Shown: positions 33,748 through 44,760, counted from the first letter of the stretch. The stretch is DNA of 64,000 bases from an uncultured Alteromonadaceae bacterium (GCA_913056495.1 CAJXMO010000003.1:1-64000); one strand, 5' to 3'. Made by a program: numbers and translations. Notes: generated from the sequence alone by a model not told the origin.

Positions 33748-36387
33748 TTATCTCTTGTTTGAAGGATTAATTTGTAATGCTGCTCTTAGCTCATCTGAAA
33801 CGGTTGATTTTTCTTCATCCGTTAATGGCTCGCCGCTTTTATTGGTTAAAACGAAAAAGTCTTCTGCTCTTTCACCAATGGTCGCAACTTTAGCGGCATG
33901 GATCGTAATATTGTTATTGAAAAATACCCTGCCAATTTTAACCAGTAAACCTGGGGTATCAAGTGCTTCTAGCTCCATTCGGCTTCGTTTGTCGTTTTTA
34001 TGCTCAACCCAAGTGATACTGGTCGGAATTTGGAACTGTTTTATTAAACGTGGAATACGATTTGGTACACTCGGCTCATTTTGAGTTCGGGTGGCTTCTT
34101 TAACCGCATCCTGAATATCTTTAAAACGTTTTTTATTTGCCTGGTTACCTTCTTCTTCAAGGATAATAAAGGTATCAATCGCGTATCCGTCATTGGTATT
34201 CATAATGATGGCATCATGAATATTAAAGTTTTTGCGATCCAGTGACGAACAAACACTGGCAAACAGGTAATCCTGATCTTTATGGAAAACAAAAACAGCT
34301 GTGCCACCCGGATGTAAGTCATTACTAATGCCTACAACCAGTTTATCTGTAGGGGTTTTTAAAACGGCTTCAAGATGCCATGCAATTTGTTTTGCACTAT
34401 ACCGGCGGAAATATTCCGACGGGAAGGTTTGCCAAAGCTGGTTGATTTCGGCTGTGGTATGTTTGGAGTTAACTAACAGCTCCATTGCATCCTGACGCTT
34501 TTCCTGCTCCTGAACTTCGTTGCTTTCCGGCTTCTCAAGGCCACTGCGCAGCGCATTCAGCGTGCCTGCATATAATTGTCTTAGTAATGAAGCTTTCCAG
34601 TCATTTAACAGGTTAGAGTTTGTCGCGCGAATATCCGCCAGCGTTAGCGCATATAATAAATTTAAATGCGTTTCATCGCTGATACGGTCACAAAAATCAG
34701 CAATGACCTGTGGATCGTTAATATCTTTTCTTTGTGCTACAACAGACATGAGTAGATGGTTTTCAACCAACCAGGCGACCAGCTCTGTATTGCTTTCTGA
34801 AATTTCATGTAAGCGACAAAAGTCTCTGACGGCCTGACTACCCAGTTCAGAATGATCGCCGCCTTTGCCTTTACAAATATCGTGGTAAATTGCGGCAATA
34901 TAGAGTAATTCTAATTTCGGGAAGTTGTTACAAATTGAGCTGCAACGTGGAAAATCATCTTTGTATTCAGGCTGGGTGTAGCGAAATACGTTGCGAATCA
35001 CTCTGTGAGTATGCTCATCTACAGTATAACTATGGAACAAATCAAATTGCATTAAACCCACAATATGTGCCCAGTCATGTGAATAAACAGCCATCACACC
35101 ATGCTTATGCATCAACTGCCAGCTTAAGCCAAAAAAGTTAGGATGTTTGAGCAAATCCATAAATATTTTTCGGCAGCTGTCTAATTGGCACAGTTCCAGT
35201 GTTTCATATTTTCGGCGTGCGTTCCTGAGTAGTCTGAGCGTTGTGGAGTGTAAACCTGTAATGCCTTTTGAATCTGCAATGGTTTGAAACATTTGCAGTA
35301 CACCCGCCGGCATTTCAAATACTTGCTCGTGACGGGCAAGTAATAGGCCATTGGTGATTTCAAAATCTTCACTGAGCTTTTTACGTTTCCATGGTCGAAA
35401 ACGGATAACAAATTCATCTGCGAAATACTGAAGCAGCACTTGATTGAGCTCACCGACACGACGCACAATGACAAAAAAGCGCTTCATCATGCTTTCAACC
35501 GCGGCTTTGTTTTCGCCATAACCCAGTAAGTTAGCGACTTCAGGCTGGTATTCAAATAACAGGCGGTTTTCACTTCGACCGGCTACCATATGCAGTGCAA
35601 ATCGCATATGCCATAAAAATTCGCGACAATCCTGTAATTCCCGCAGCTCTTCTGCGGTCATAAAGTCTTTTTTGACCAGTTGGTCGCCATCAAATACTTT
35701 ATAATGTTTTTTGGCTATCCAGCCAATATTTTGAATATCACGTAAACAACCGGGGTTTTCTTTTAAATTAGGTTCCAGATTGTATGAGGTATCGTGGAAT
35801 TTTCTATGTCTGGCCTGTTGTTCTTCAGTTTTTGCTTTATAAAATTTAACGCTTGGCCAGAATTTTTTATGATTAATTTTTTCAGACAGTTCGTCAAAAA
35901 CAGCCTTATCACCAATCAGCAGACGTGACTCGAGTAAATTGGTCGCTATGGTAATGTCTTCCTGGGCGAGCTGAATGGTTTCTTTAATGGTTCGAACGCT
36001 CTGACCTATATCTAAACCTAAATCCCATAGCGCGGTAATGAATCGGCTTATCTGTTGTTGGCATTGCTCATCAATCGGATTACTGGATAAAATGAGCAGG
36101 TCGATATCTGAATGCAAATTCAAATGGCCCCGACCATAACCCCCTACAGCACACAAGCACAGCTGACAAGCCTGGTCCAGTTTTAATACTTTCCACATAC
36201 GCTGAATCAGATTATCAACGTAAAATGCTCGACCAAGGACAAGTTTTGCAATCGGTTGCTGGGTAAAACTGTCCGTTAACCATTGTTGGTAGGCATCGAC
36301 CTGTTCTTTTAAAACTGGAATATTATCCAAAGAGTCAATTTCTTGAATCTTATCTATAAAATACTGTTGACTGCTCACTATGCTCAC
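33748..36387 (-). CDS. glnD: PII uridylyltransferase / uridylyl-removing enzyme
   Basis: Bifunctional nitrogen sensor of 879 residues that adds or removes UMP on PII proteins in response to glutamine. Seen in order: nucleotidyltransferase domain with GGYGRGHLNLHSDIDLLI, a linker, an HD domain with YHDICKGKGGDHSELG, and two C-terminal ACT domains (final one near TPGLLVKIGRVFFNNNITIHAAKV). All catalytic residues seem intact. Between map and dapD in a conserved operon order. Confidence 0.97.
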   Translation of the reverse strand: MSIVSSQQYFIDKIQEIDSLDNIPVLKEQVDAYQQWLTDSFTQQPIAKLVLGRAFYVDNLIQRMWKVLKLDQACQLCLCAVGGYGRGHLNLHSDIDLLILSSNPIDEQCQQQISRFITALWDLGLDIGQSVRTIKETIQLAQEDITIATNLLESRLLIGDKAVFDELSEKINHKKFWPSVKFYKAKTEEQQARHRKFHDTSYNLEPNLKENPGCLRDIQNIGWIAKKHYKVFDGDQLVKKDFMTAEELRELQDCREFLWHMRFALHMVAGRSENRLLFEYQPEVANLLGYGENKAAVESMMKRFFVIVRRVGELNQVLLQYFADEFVIRFRPWKRKKLSEDFEITNGLLLARHEQVFEMPAGVLQMFQTIADSKGITGLHSTTLRLLRNARRKYETLELCQLDSCRKIFMDLLKHPNFFGLSWQLMHKHGVMAVYSHDWAHIVGLMQFDLFHSYTVDEHTHRVIRNVFRYTQPEYKDDFPRCSSICNNFPKLELLYIAAIYHDICKGKGGDHSELGSQAVRDFCRLHEISESNTELVAWLVENHLLMSVVAQRKDINDPQVIADFCDRISDETHLNLLYALTLADIRATNSNLLNDWKASLLRQLYAGTLNALRSGLEKPESNEVQEQEKRQDAMELLVNSKHTTAEINQLWQTFPSEYFRRYSAKQIAWHLEAVLKTPTDKLVVGISNDLHPGGTAVFVFHKDQDYLFASVCSSLDRKNFNIHDAIIMNTNDGYAIDTFIILEEEGNQANKKRFKDIQDAVKEATRTQNEPSVPNRIPRLIKQFQIPTSITWVEHKNDKRSRMELEALDTPGLLVKIGRVFFNNNITIHAAKVATIGERAEDFFVLTNKSGEPLTDEEKSTVSDELRAALQINPSNKR

Positions 36388-36422
36388 TTTGCTGTATTAA
36401 GGTTTTTTATTAGTAGGTAGAC

Positions 36423-37241
36423 TTATCTGATTCGTGGAATGGTCTCTTCTTCTCTGAGTGTCAGAATTTCACATCCGGTCTCTGTGACAAGCAGGGTATG
36501 CTCCCATTGGGCACTCAGGCTACGATCTTTTGTAATCACAGTCCAGTCATCTTTTAACAATTTTGTCTGGCGTTTACCGGCATTTACCATAGGTTCTATG
36601 GTTAAACACATGCCAGCTTCCAGCGCCGGACCTGTGCCTGGCTTACCATAATGCAGCACTTGTGGCTCTTCATGGAAATCAGCGCCAATACCATGACCAC
36701 AGTATTCACGTACAATTGAAAAGCCTTCAGCCTCCGCATGTTTTTGAATCGCATGGCCAATATCACCCAGCTGCACACCCGGCTTGACCATATCAATGGC
36801 TAGATACAAACATTCTTGCGTATTTTGCATTAAGCGCTCTGCCAGACGGGTTTTTAAACTAGAAGGACCCACTAAAAACATTTTGCTGGTATCACCGTGG
36901 TAACCATTAATATGTTTATCATCCGGTGAATTCTCATCGTAGCGAACGGTGACATCAATATTAATAATGTCGCCGTCTTTTAGCGTTTTGTCTGCCGGAA
37001 TACCATGACAAACAACATGGTTAACTGACGTACAAACGGATTTTGGAAAACCGTGATAATTCAGAGGAGCAGGGTAGGCTTTGAGTTTTTCCGTGATATA
37101 TTCATGACAAATGCGGTCTAACTCGGCTGTAGTGACGCCTTTTTTAACAAAAGGTCCAATCATTTCAAGTACTTCTGCTGCCATTTTTCCGGCAACACGC
37201 ATTTTTTCTATTTCTTCAGGGGTTTTAATTATTGCAGTCAA
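36423..37241 (-). CDS. map: Methionine aminopeptidase
   Basis: Removes the initiator methionine from nascent proteins. 272 residues, type I. Metal-binding residues appear in NIDVTV, YHGDTS, CGHGIG, TIEPMV and WEHTLLVT. Divergent from rpsB, the normal bacterial neighbourhood, with the rpsB promoter and leader in between. Confidence 0.97.
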   Translation of the reverse strand: MTAIIKTPEEIEKMRVAGKMAAEVLEMIGPFVKKGVTTAELDRICHEYITEKLKAYPAPLNYHGFPKSVCTSVNHVVCHGIPADKTLKDGDIINIDVTVRYDENSPDDKHINGYHGDTSKMFLVGPSSLKTRLAERLMQNTQECLYLAIDMVKPGVQLGDIGHAIQKHAEAEGFSIVREYCGHGIGADFHEEPQVLHYGKPGTGPALEAGMCLTIEPMVNAGKRQTKLLKDDWTVITKDRSLSAQWEHTLLVTETGCEILTLREEETIPRIR

Positions 37242-37286
37242 TGTAAAGCCTCAATCGTTTTTTTGCGACATCAGTCTATTTAAAAA

Positions 37287-37322
37287 TTGTTGTTTTAGGC
37301 TGTCTATGGTATAAAGCGCGCC
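37287..37322 (+). promoter_or_regulatory. Promoter of the rpsB-tsf operon
   Basis: TTGTTG (37287-37292), a 17-base spacer and TATAAA (37310-37315), followed by the GC-rich discriminator GCGCGCC, typical of stringently controlled ribosomal promoters. Confidence 0.75.
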
Positions 37323-37463
37323 GACAATTCGCAAATGAATTGTCAAAACTATTTTTAATTAACCACACACACATACTGCAACGTTGTCCGGGGTGCCTGC
37401 TTTTTAGTCGGTCGGATACAGCGGGTATGTGGAGGCTCAACCCCAACTTAAATGAGGAATATT
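37323..37463 (+). ncRNA. rpsB mRNA leader (S2 leader / t44-type RNA)
   Basis: The untranslated leader contains CACACATAC (about 37367-37375) pairing with GTATGTGG (37425-37432), enclosing conserved-looking stretches GTTGTCCGGGGTGCCTGC and GGTCGGATACAGCGG. In gammaproteobacteria this position carries the t44 (S2 leader) RNA bound by ribosomal protein S2 to repress its own operon. Assigned from position and fold; only a covariance-model search would prove it. Confidence 0.75.
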
Positions 37464-38192
37464 ATGCCAAACGTTTCAATGCGCGACATGCTTAAAGCCG
37501 GTGTTCACTTCGGTCACCAAACCCGTTACTGGGAACCAAAAATGAAACCTTACATTTTTGGTGCGCGAAACAAAATTCATATCATCAACCTTGAAAAAAC
37601 AGTACCTTTATTCAACCAAGCTTTAACTGAGTTGTCTAAAGTTGCTTCTCGTAAAGGTAAAATTTTATTCGTTGGTACTAAACGTGCTGCTGGTGACGCG
37701 GTTAAAGAAGCTGCTTTAAAATGTGACCAGTACTATGTTAACCATCGTTGGTTAGGTGGTATGTTGACTAACTGGAAAACAGTTCGTCAATCAATTAAGC
37801 GTCTTAAAGATCTTGAAACTCAAAGCCAAGACGGTACATTTGAAAAGTTAACTAAAAAAGAAGCTTTAATGTTAACTCGTGAAATGGAAAAATTAGAGTT
37901 AAGCCTTGGCGGTATCAAAAACATGGGTGGTTTACCAGACGTAATCTTTGTTGTTGATGCTGATCACGAGCACATTGCTATTAAAGAAGCTAACAACTTA
38001 GGTATCCCTGTGATCTCTGTAGTTGATACAAACTCTAACCCAGATGGTGTTGATTTTGTAATTCCAGGTAACGACGACGCTATCCGTGCAATCCAACTTT
38101 ACTTAAACGCTGCTGCAGACGCAGTAAACGAAGGTAAAGAAAACAACTTGGAAGCACAAGCAGAAACTGACGGTTTCGTAGAAGCTGAATAA
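37464..38192 (+). CDS. rpsB: 30S ribosomal protein S2
   Basis: Ribosomal protein of 242 residues that joins the small subunit late in assembly. N-terminal [20 protein letters not shown] and [14 protein letters not shown] are diagnostic. The ATG at 37464 has TGAGGA at ideal distance; the frame's ATG at 37452 sits in that ribosome site. Codons are strongly biased to the highly expressed set, unlike flanking genes. Confidence 0.98.
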   Translation: MPNVSMRDMLKAGVHFGHQTRYWEPKMKPYIFGARNKIHIINLEKTVPLFNQALTELSKVASRKGKILFVGTKRAAGDAVKEAALKCDQYYVNHRWLGGMLTNWKTVRQSIKRLKDLETQSQDGTFEKLTKKEALMLTREMEKLELSLGGIKNMGGLPDVIFVVDADHEHIAIKEANNLGIPVISVVDTNSNPDGVDFVIPGNDDAIRAIQLYLNAAADAVNEGKENNLEAQAETDGFVEAE

Positions 38193-38222
38193 TTCTGTTG
38201 TAACAACTGGTTGGTATTATTA

Positions 38223-38250
38223 AAACAGGGGCTTTTGCCCCTGTTTATTA
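38223..38250 (+). terminator. Attenuator/terminator between rpsB and tsf
   Basis: AACAGGGGC and GCCCCTGTT make a tight stem with a short T-rich loop, followed by TATT. Such a hairpin lowers tsf relative to rpsB transcription in many relatives. Confidence 0.75.
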
Positions 38251-38301
38251 AAATGCCCAATCATACTGGTAAATAGCGAATATTTAACGAGGATTAATCA
38301 A

Positions 38302-39153
38302 ATGGCAATTACTGCTGCTCTAGTAAAAGAACTTAGAGAGCGCACTGGCGCTGGCATGATGGATTGTAAAAAAGCCTTAGTTGAAACTGATGGCGATATT
38401 GAATTAGCAATCGAAAACATGCGTAAAAATGGCCAAGCGAAAGCGGCTAAAAAAGCAGGTAACATCGCTGCTGAAGGTGCTATCATCATCAAACAGAAAG
38501 ATGGTCTTGCAGTTCTGGTTGAAGTTAACTGTCAAACAGACTTTGTTGCAAAAGATTCAAACTTCTTAGCATTTGCTAACGAAGTAGCTGACGCTGCAAT
38601 TGCTGAGCAAACCAGCATTGAAGATTTACAAGCTAAATTTGAAGAAACACGTGTTGCTTTAGTGACTAAAATTGGTGAAAACATCAATGTACGTCGCATC
38701 GCTTACGTTGAAGGTTCAGACTTAGCAAACTACTCACACGGTGATCGTATCGGTGTTGTTGTTTCAGGTTCTGGTGATGCTGAAACATTAAAACACGTTG
38801 CTATGCACGTAGCGGCAAGCAAGCCTGAGTACGTTAACCCTGAAGACGTACCAGCTGACGTAGTTGAAAAAGAGAAAGCTATTCAAATCGACATCGCGAT
38901 GAACGAAGGCAAGCCTGCTGAAATCGCTGAAAAAATGGTTACTGGCCGCATGAAGAAATTCACAGGTGAAGTTTCTTTAACGGGTCAAGCTTTCATCATG
39001 GAACCTAAGCAAACTGTTGGTCAAATGCTTAAAGAGAAAGGCGCAAGCGTTTCTTCTTTCGTTCGCTTAGAAGTAGGTGAAGGTATCGAGAAAAAAGAAG
39101 AAGACTTTGCTGCTGAAGTAGAAGCTCAAATGGCTGCTGCTAAAGGTCAATAA
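38302..39153 (+). CDS. tsf: Elongation factor Ts
   Basis: Guanine-nucleotide exchange factor for EF-Tu, 283 residues. The N-terminal UBA-like domain ([20 protein letters not shown]) and the [10 protein letters not shown] core motif that contacts EF-Tu are present. GAGGAT precedes the ATG. Same biased codon use as rpsB. Confidence 0.98.
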   Translation: MAITAALVKELRERTGAGMMDCKKALVETDGDIELAIENMRKNGQAKAAKKAGNIAAEGAIIIKQKDGLAVLVEVNCQTDFVAKDSNFLAFANEVADAAIAEQTSIEDLQAKFEETRVALVTKIGENINVRRIAYVEGSDLANYSHGDRIGVVVSGSGDAETLKHVAMHVAASKPEYVNPEDVPADVVEKEKAIQIDIAMNEGKPAEIAEKMVTGRMKKFTGEVSLTGQAFIMEPKQTVGQMLKEKGASVSSFVRLEVGEGIEKKEEDFAAEVEAQMAAAKGQ

Positions 39154-39163
39154 GTTTTATCCT

Positions 39164-39193
39164 AAAAAGCCGCGCTTGTCGCGGCTTCTTTTT
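39164..39193 (+). terminator. Terminator after tsf
   Basis: AAGCCGCG and CGCGGCTT form the stem with a short CTTGT loop, ending in CTTTTT. Ends the rpsB-tsf transcript; pyrH begins 21 bases later. Confidence 0.85.
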
Positions 39194-39213
39194 GCCAATC
39201 AATGGAAATTATT

Positions 39214-39957
39214 ATGAATCCTAAAACTGAATATCGTCGAGTATTATTAAAGTTAAGCGGTGAAGCCTTAATGGGTGATGAAGGCTTTGGTATTGACCCT
39301 AAAATCTTAGATCGTATGGCTCAGGAAATAAAAGAGCTGGTAGAATTTGGTGTTCAAGTTGGGATAGTAATTGGTGGCGGTAATTTATTCCGTGGAGCAG
39401 GTCTTGCAAAAGCGGGGATGAACCGAGTAGTCGGCGATCACATGGGTATGTTAGCAACCACAATGAATGGTTTAGCAATGAGAGATGCTCTGCATCGTGC
39501 CTATGTGAATGCTCGTCTTATGTCTGCAATTGAGTTAACCGGTGTGTGTGACTCATACAACTGGGCTGAGGCAATTAGTTTATTAAAAGCAGGTAAAGTA
39601 GTAATTTTTGCTGCTGGTACAGGCAACCCTTTCTTTACAACAGATTCAGCAGCTTGTTTGCGTGGTATCGAAATTGAAGCTGATGCTGTTTTAAAGGCAA
39701 CTAAAGTGGATGGCGTATTTTCTGATGACCCGGAAAAGAACCCGGAAGCAACTTTATATAATCAGTTAACTTACCAGGAAGTTTTAGAAAAAGAGCTAAA
39801 AGTCATGGACTTGGCTGCATTCACATTAGCTCGTGATCATAGTTTGCCTATTCGGGTTTTCAATATGAATAAGCCAGGGGCGCTTCGTCGTGTTATCATG
39901 GGTGAAACTGAGGGTACTTTGATTGATCACTCTGAAAATTTCGAAGAAAATAATTAA
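39214..39957 (+). CDS. pyrH: UMP kinase
   Basis: Hexameric amino-acid-kinase-fold enzyme phosphorylating UMP to UDP, regulated by GTP and UTP. 247 residues with [20 protein letters not shown] and [13 protein letters not shown]. The ATG at 39214 is chosen over 39202 because GGA lies upstream of it and the kinase fold then starts as in relatives. Confidence 0.97.
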   Translation: MNPKTEYRRVLLKLSGEALMGDEGFGIDPKILDRMAQEIKELVEFGVQVGIVIGGGNLFRGAGLAKAGMNRVVGDHMGMLATTMNGLAMRDALHRAYVNARLMSAIELTGVCDSYNWAEAISLLKAGKVVIFAAGTGNPFFTTDSAACLRGIEIEADAVLKATKVDGVFSDDPEKNPEATLYNQLTYQEVLEKELKVMDLAAFTLARDHSLPIRVFNMNKPGALRRVIMGETEGTLIDHSENFEENN

Positions 39958-39977
39958 TTTAGTTAGGAATCATTGCC

Positions 39978-40535
39978 ATGTTAAATGACATTCAAAATGA
40001 CGCTAAAACCCGTATGGGTAAAAGCATCGACGCGCTTAAAAATCAATTGGCTAAAATTCGCACAGGTCGTGCTCATCCAAGTTTATTAGATACCATTACC
40101 GTACCTTATTATGGTGTGGATACGCCATTAAATCAGGTTGCTAACGTAACGGTTGATGATTCGCGTACACTGGCTGTGAGTGTGTTTGACAAAAGTTTAA
40201 TTCAGGCAGTCGAAAAGGCCATTTTAACTTCAGATTTGGGTTTAAACCCAAGTTCTGCTGGCACATTAATTCGCATTCCATTACCACCGTTAACAGAAGA
40301 GCGTCGTAAAGATTTAATTAAAATTGTTCGCGCAGAAGCTGAAAATGGTCGTATTGCCATTCGCAATATTCGTCGTGATGCTAACTCTGATGTGAAGTCT
40401 TTATTAAAAGATAAAGATATTTCTGAAGATGAAGCAAAAAAATCAGAAGATGAAATTCAAAAAATTACGAATGAGTTTATCAAGCAAGTAGATGCTGTAT
40501 TAGCTGATAAAGAAAAAGAACTATTAGAAATCTAA
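39978..40535 (+). CDS. frr: Ribosome recycling factor
   Basis: Splits post-termination ribosomes together with EF-G. 185 residues, the standard length; [13 protein letters not shown] and [17 protein letters not shown] are characteristic. Ribosome site TTAGGAA. Co-transcribed with pyrH across a 20-base gap. Confidence 0.98.
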   Translation: MLNDIQNDAKTRMGKSIDALKNQLAKIRTGRAHPSLLDTITVPYYGVDTPLNQVANVTVDDSRTLAVSVFDKSLIQAVEKAILTSDLGLNPSSAGTLIRIPLPPLTEERRKDLIKIVRAEAENGRIAIRNIRRDANSDVKSLLKDKDISEDEAKKSEDEIQKITNEFIKQVDAVLADKEKELLEI

Positions 40536-40540
40536 CAAGA

Positions 40541-40568
40541 TAAGCGCCTGTTTTACAGGCGCTTATTA
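40541..40568 (+). terminator. Terminator or attenuator after frr
   Basis: TAAGCGCCTG and CAGGCGCTTA pair around TTTTA, followed by a weak TTA tail; it lies just upstream of uppS. Confidence 0.75.
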
Positions 40569-40577
40569 CACATCTTC

Positions 40578-41330
40578 ATGACGACAGCTTTAGACACACT
40601 AAAAAAAATAAACCCGGAAGCTTTTCCTCGCCATGTTGGTATCATCATGGACGGCAACGGCCGGTGGGCAAAACAACAAAATAGACCCCGAACCTTTGGA
40701 CATAAAGCCGGTGTTGAGTCTGTGCGTGCAGCAGTACGCTTTGCTCAGCAACAGGGTTTAGACGTCCTAACTTTATTTGCATTCAGCAGTGAAAACTGGA
40801 AAAGACCGGAACAAGAAGTCTCTGTTTTAATGGAGCTTTTTATGCTGGTTCTGAGTAAGGAAGTTAAACGACTGAATAAAAATAATGTTCGTTTAAAAGT
40901 GATTGGTGATACCAGCCGCTTTAGCACGCGATTACAGAAAAAAATTAATGAAGCCCAAGCCTTAACTGAAAACAATGACGGTTTAGTTTTAGCCGTTGCT
41001 GCTAACTATGGCGGTAAATGGGACATTATACAGGCTGCTAACAAAGCACTGAGTCAAAACCAATCAAATCAAATTACAGAAGCACTAATCGAAGAAAACT
41101 TAAGTTTGTCTGGACTTGCGCCGCTTGATTTAATTATCCGAACCGGTGGCGAACAAAGAATTAGTAATTTTTTGTTATGGCAAGCAGCATACGCTGAGTT
41201 TTATTTTACTGATGAACTATGGCCTAACTTTAAAGAAGAAAGCTTTGCCAAAGCGCTTATGTGCTTTGTCAATCGGCAAAGGCGTTTTGGACTGACAGGG
41301 GATCAGGTTGAAGACTCTCAAAAAGAATAA
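40578..41330 (+). CDS. uppS: Undecaprenyl diphosphate synthase
   Basis: cis-Prenyltransferase making the C55 carrier lipid for peptidoglycan. 250 residues. [15 protein letters not shown] (catalytic Asp), FSSENWKRP and [15 protein letters not shown] are diagnostic. The end overlaps the cdsA start by 23 bases. Confidence 0.97.
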   Translation: MTTALDTLKKINPEAFPRHVGIIMDGNGRWAKQQNRPRTFGHKAGVESVRAAVRFAQQQGLDVLTLFAFSSENWKRPEQEVSVLMELFMLVLSKEVKRLNKNNVRLKVIGDTSRFSTRLQKKINEAQALTENNDGLVLAVAANYGGKWDIIQAANKALSQNQSNQITEALIEENLSLSGLAPLDLIIRTGGEQRISNFLLWQAAYAEFYFTDELWPNFKEESFAKALMCFVNRQRRFGLTGDQVEDSQKE

Positions 41331-42207
41331 CATTTCTAAATCAAGCACGTTAAGAAAGCGTATTTTAACTGCGCTGATTTTATTACCGTTAGCACTGATT
41401 GCAATATTTGAACTACCCTTGATTCCATTTGCAATTTTTACGGCTATTGTGATGAGTATAGGTGCATGGGAATGGGGACCTTTTATTGGTTTTTGCAATA
41501 AGCGCCGACGTATCTTATTAATGGTTGCTCTGATTGGCTCTATGTTTGGATTTGCACATATTTCAGGGTTAATTTCTCAAGGTCAGATAAATTTGTATCA
41601 ACCTCAGGTTCAGTCTGCTTTGTGGCTCTCGCTAGTCTGGTGGGGACTGGCTTTATTGTTGGTCGTGAGCTACCCCAAATCATCCCGGTATTGGCGCGGT
41701 TTGCGTTGGATTAAAGGTTTATTTGGGTTGTTCACACTTTTACCTGCCTGGTTGGCAATTAATATTATTCGTTCAAATCAGTATGAGTTGGATGTTCAGG
41801 CTGGCGCCTGGTTATTGCTTTATGTATTCGCTTTGGTTTGGGCTGCTGATATTGGTGCTTATTTTGCCGGTAAAGCTTTTGGGAAAAATAAACTCATGCC
41901 AAATGTTAGCCCGGGTAAAACCCTTGAAGGTTTTGCCGGTGGTGTCGTAGCCAGCACAACGCTTATTTTTCTTGCTTTGCAGACTTCCTTATTTGTCGGA
42001 CATAATGGTTTGGAAATGGTGTTGATTTCACTCGCTGTTGTATTTAGCTCTGTATTAGGTGATTTATTAGAGAGTATGCTAAAGCGCCAGGCTGGCATTA
42101 AAGACAGTGGTACGATCTTACCGGGCCATGGCGGCGTACTGGATCGTATTGATAGTTTAACCGCAGCATTACCCGTATTTGCTTGCCTTTATTTTTATTT
42201 AGTCTAA
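41308..42207 (+). CDS. cdsA: Phosphatidate cytidylyltransferase
   Basis: Inner-membrane enzyme making CDP-diacylglycerol from phosphatidate. 299 residues with about eight membrane helices; the CDP-diglyceride synthetase signature is at the C-terminal side ([13 protein letters not shown], and [18 protein letters not shown]). The start is a TTG with AGGGG upstream because no ATG occurs until residue 50. Confidence 0.95.
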   Translation: MKTLKKNNISKSSTLRKRILTALILLPLALIAIFELPLIPFAIFTAIVMSIGAWEWGPFIGFCNKRRRILLMVALIGSMFGFAHISGLISQGQINLYQPQVQSALWLSLVWWGLALLLVVSYPKSSRYWRGLRWIKGLFGLFTLLPAWLAINIIRSNQYELDVQAGAWLLLYVFALVWAADIGAYFAGKAFGKNKLMPNVSPGKTLEGFAGGVVASTTLIFLALQTSLFVGHNGLEMVLISLAVVFSSVLGDLLESMLKRQAGIKDSGTILPGHGGVLDRIDSLTAALPVFACLYFYLV

Positions 42208-43395
42208 ATGAAAAAATTAGCGGTTTTAGGGTCAACCGGTTCGATTGGCCAGAATACATTAGAAGTTGTCCGCCAGAATCCGGATAAATATTCGGTTTTT
42301 GCACTGGCGGCTTACTCTAAAGTTGAGATTATTTTCAAGCAGTGTATTGAGTTTAATCCTAGCTTTGTTGTCTTAATTAAACCTGAAGCGGCCAATGAAT
42401 TGGCGCAAATGCTCACACTTGCCAATTGTACCACTCAGGTTTTGGTGGGCTCGAGTGAGCTGGACCAGTTGGTTGCCGTGTCTGAGGTAGACGTTGTGGT
42501 TGCGGCGATTGTCGGCGGTGCTGGTTTATCCTCGACACTGGCAGCGGCTCGGGCTGGCAAAACCATTTTATTAGCCAATAAAGAAGCTTTGGTTATGTCC
42601 GGGCAAATCTTTATTGACGAAGTTAAGCAAAATCATGCCAAGTTATTGCCGGTTGATAGTGAACATAATGCGATTTTTCAAAGTTTACCTTTGGATTATC
42701 AAACCGACTATCTGCACCGTGAAATCACAGAATTTGGTGTGCATTCTATCGTTCTAACCGGTTCAGGTGGTCCTTTTTTAAATACGCCACTTGCTGAACT
42801 TTCCGGTAAAACACCCGCTCAAGCCTGTAAACATCCTAACTGGTCTATGGGGCAAAAAATCTCGGTTGATTCAGCGACTATGATGAATAAAGGCTTGGAG
42901 TTGATAGAAGCCTGCTGGTTATTTGGGGTCAAACCTGACTTTGTTGAAGTATTAATTCACCCTCAATCTGTTATCCACTCTATGGTGCGTTATATTGACG
43001 GTTCTATCATGGCGCAGCTTGGCGCTCCTGATATGAAAACGCCGATCGCGCATTGTTTAGGTTTCCCGCGCCGAATTAATTCAGGTAGTGAACATTTTGA
43101 TTTTGTTCAGGCGGGTAAATTTGAGTTCCAGGCTCCGGATTTTGAACGCTTTCCTAATTTAAAACTCGCTCAGACAGCGTTTTATTCAGGACAGGAAATG
43201 ACGACAGTGCTGAATGCAGCAAATGAAGTTCATGTGGATGCCTTCCTTAAAGGAAAAATCAGTTTTACACAAATTTCTGAATATAATCAGAACATCATGG
43301 AAAAGTTACAGCCCGCTAAGGCATCTGATTTGGACAGTATTTTTGCGATAGACGAAGAAGCAAGGGCGACCGCCCAAGCCGGAGTTAGGCTATGA
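42208..43395 (+). CDS. dxr: 1-deoxy-D-xylulose 5-phosphate reductoisomerase
   Basis: Second step of the MEP isoprenoid pathway, NADPH-dependent. 395 residues. NADPH motif LGSTGSIGQ at the N-terminus, metal/substrate residues in PVDSEHNAIFQ, GSGGPF and DSATMMNKGLE. Starts on the base after the cdsA stop; overlaps rseP by 4 bases. Confidence 0.97.
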   Translation: MKKLAVLGSTGSIGQNTLEVVRQNPDKYSVFALAAYSKVEIIFKQCIEFNPSFVVLIKPEAANELAQMLTLANCTTQVLVGSSELDQLVAVSEVDVVVAAIVGGAGLSSTLAAARAGKTILLANKEALVMSGQIFIDEVKQNHAKLLPVDSEHNAIFQSLPLDYQTDYLHREITEFGVHSIVLTGSGGPFLNTPLAELSGKTPAQACKHPNWSMGQKISVDSATMMNKGLELIEACWLFGVKPDFVEVLIHPQSVIHSMVRYIDGSIMAQLGAPDMKTPIAHCLGFPRRINSGSEHFDFVQAGKFEFQAPDFERFPNLKLAQTAFYSGQEMTTVLNAANEVHVDAFLKGKISFTQISEYNQNIMEKLQPAKASDLDSIFAIDEEARATAQAGVRL

Positions 43396-44738
43396 GTGCC
43401 ATTTGGAACTTAATTGCTTTTATTGTTGCGATTGGCATTTTGGTGACCATTCACGAGTATGGTCATTATATTGTTGCGCGCTGGTGCAAAGTTAAAGTCC
43501 TTAAATTTTCAATTGGATTTGGTAAAAGTTTATATTCTTGGCGCAATAAAAATAATACTGAGTTTGTAGTTGCCGCAATTCCGTTAGGGGGTTTTGTGCG
43601 TATGCTCGACAGCCGGCTTGACGAAGTTTCTGAAACGGAAAAAGCCGTGGCGTTTAACCATAAACCTGTGCTTCAACGCATTGCTGTGGTTGCCGCTGGC
43701 CCTGTATTTAATCTGGTATTCGCTGTGCTGGCCATTTGGTGGATGCTGTTAATTGGTGTGCCCGAAGTTAAGCCTATTATTGGTCAGGTATTGCCGGATT
43801 CGCCAGTTGCTGAGGCTACAGCTGCGCCGGGCGACCAGATTATTTCAGTTAACCAGAACCCGACTCAGACCTGGCAAGCGGTTAATATTGAATTAATGGA
43901 TGCGATAGGAGAATCTGAATTAACGATTCAGGTTCAGCCGGTAAATCAAAGTTATCAGCTTGATAAGCAGGTTGATTTAACGCACTGGCAGGTTGATCCG
44001 TCGGAGGGCAACTTAATCACTGCACTTGGGATTGTACCTTCCAGACCCAATATACTGCCAACAATCGCTAAAGTTTCTGACAATTCTCCAGCCAGTCAGG
44101 CAGGACTGCTCGCTGGTGATAAGATTATTCAGTTTGCAGGACAAGATTATGATTGGCATAAAATGTCAGTCTGGATACGCCAGCATCCGGGTGAAAACCT
44201 GAGTTTGACCATTGAAAGAGATAATCGGTTAGAGGAACTTTCAGTTAAGTTAGGCGTCAGAGAACAAGGCTCACAACGCTATGGCTTTTTAGGCGTTTCT
44301 CCCAGTGTGGAAAACTTACCTGAATCGCATAGATTTGAGTTAAGTTACGGAATTTTTGACGGTTTAGTCCACGCTTTTGAAAGAACCTGGCGTTTAATTG
44401 AACTGAGTTTTTCAATGGTGGGTAAATTAATAACAGGCGATGTTTCGTATAAATCGCTGAGTGGTCCAATATCCATTGCGCAAGGGGCAGGTCAATCTGC
44501 CGGACTAGGTGTCGCTTACTTTTTGAGCTTTTTGGCATTAATTAGCGTTAATTTAGGCATAATTAACCTTTTACCTCTGCCAGTACTTGATGGCGGCCAT
44601 TTAGTTTATTACCTTATAGAGTTTGTGACTGGGCGAGCCGTACCGGAAAAGGTACAAGAGATTGGATTTAGAATTGGGGTAATCATCATTTTTAGTCTGA
44701 TGAGCATTGCCATATTTAACGATTTATCTCGTTGGTAA
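43392..44738 (+). CDS. rseP: Site-2 intramembrane metalloprotease RseP
   Basis: Zinc protease that cleaves anti-sigma factors and signal-peptide remnants. 448 residues. HEYGH (His21, Glu22, His25) lies in the first membrane helix; two PDZ domains occupy the periplasmic middle (about 115-300), and the second catalytic segment NLLPLPVLDGGH is near the C-terminus. Confidence 0.96.
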   Translation: MSAIWNLIAFIVAIGILVTIHEYGHYIVARWCKVKVLKFSIGFGKSLYSWRNKNNTEFVVAAIPLGGFVRMLDSRLDEVSETEKAVAFNHKPVLQRIAVVAAGPVFNLVFAVLAIWWMLLIGVPEVKPIIGQVLPDSPVAEATAAPGDQIISVNQNPTQTWQAVNIELMDAIGESELTIQVQPVNQSYQLDKQVDLTHWQVDPSEGNLITALGIVPSRPNILPTIAKVSDNSPASQAGLLAGDKIIQFAGQDYDWHKMSVWIRQHPGENLSLTIERDNRLEELSVKLGVREQGSQRYGFLGVSPSVENLPESHRFELSYGIFDGLVHAFERTWRLIELSFSMVGKLITGDVSYKSLSGPISIAQGAGQSAGLGVAYFLSFLALISVNLGIINLLPLPVLDGGHLVYYLIEFVTGRAVPEKVQEIGFRIGVIIIFSLMSIAIFNDLSRW

Positions 44739-44760
44739 GATAAAGAAGTTTGAGTATCGA

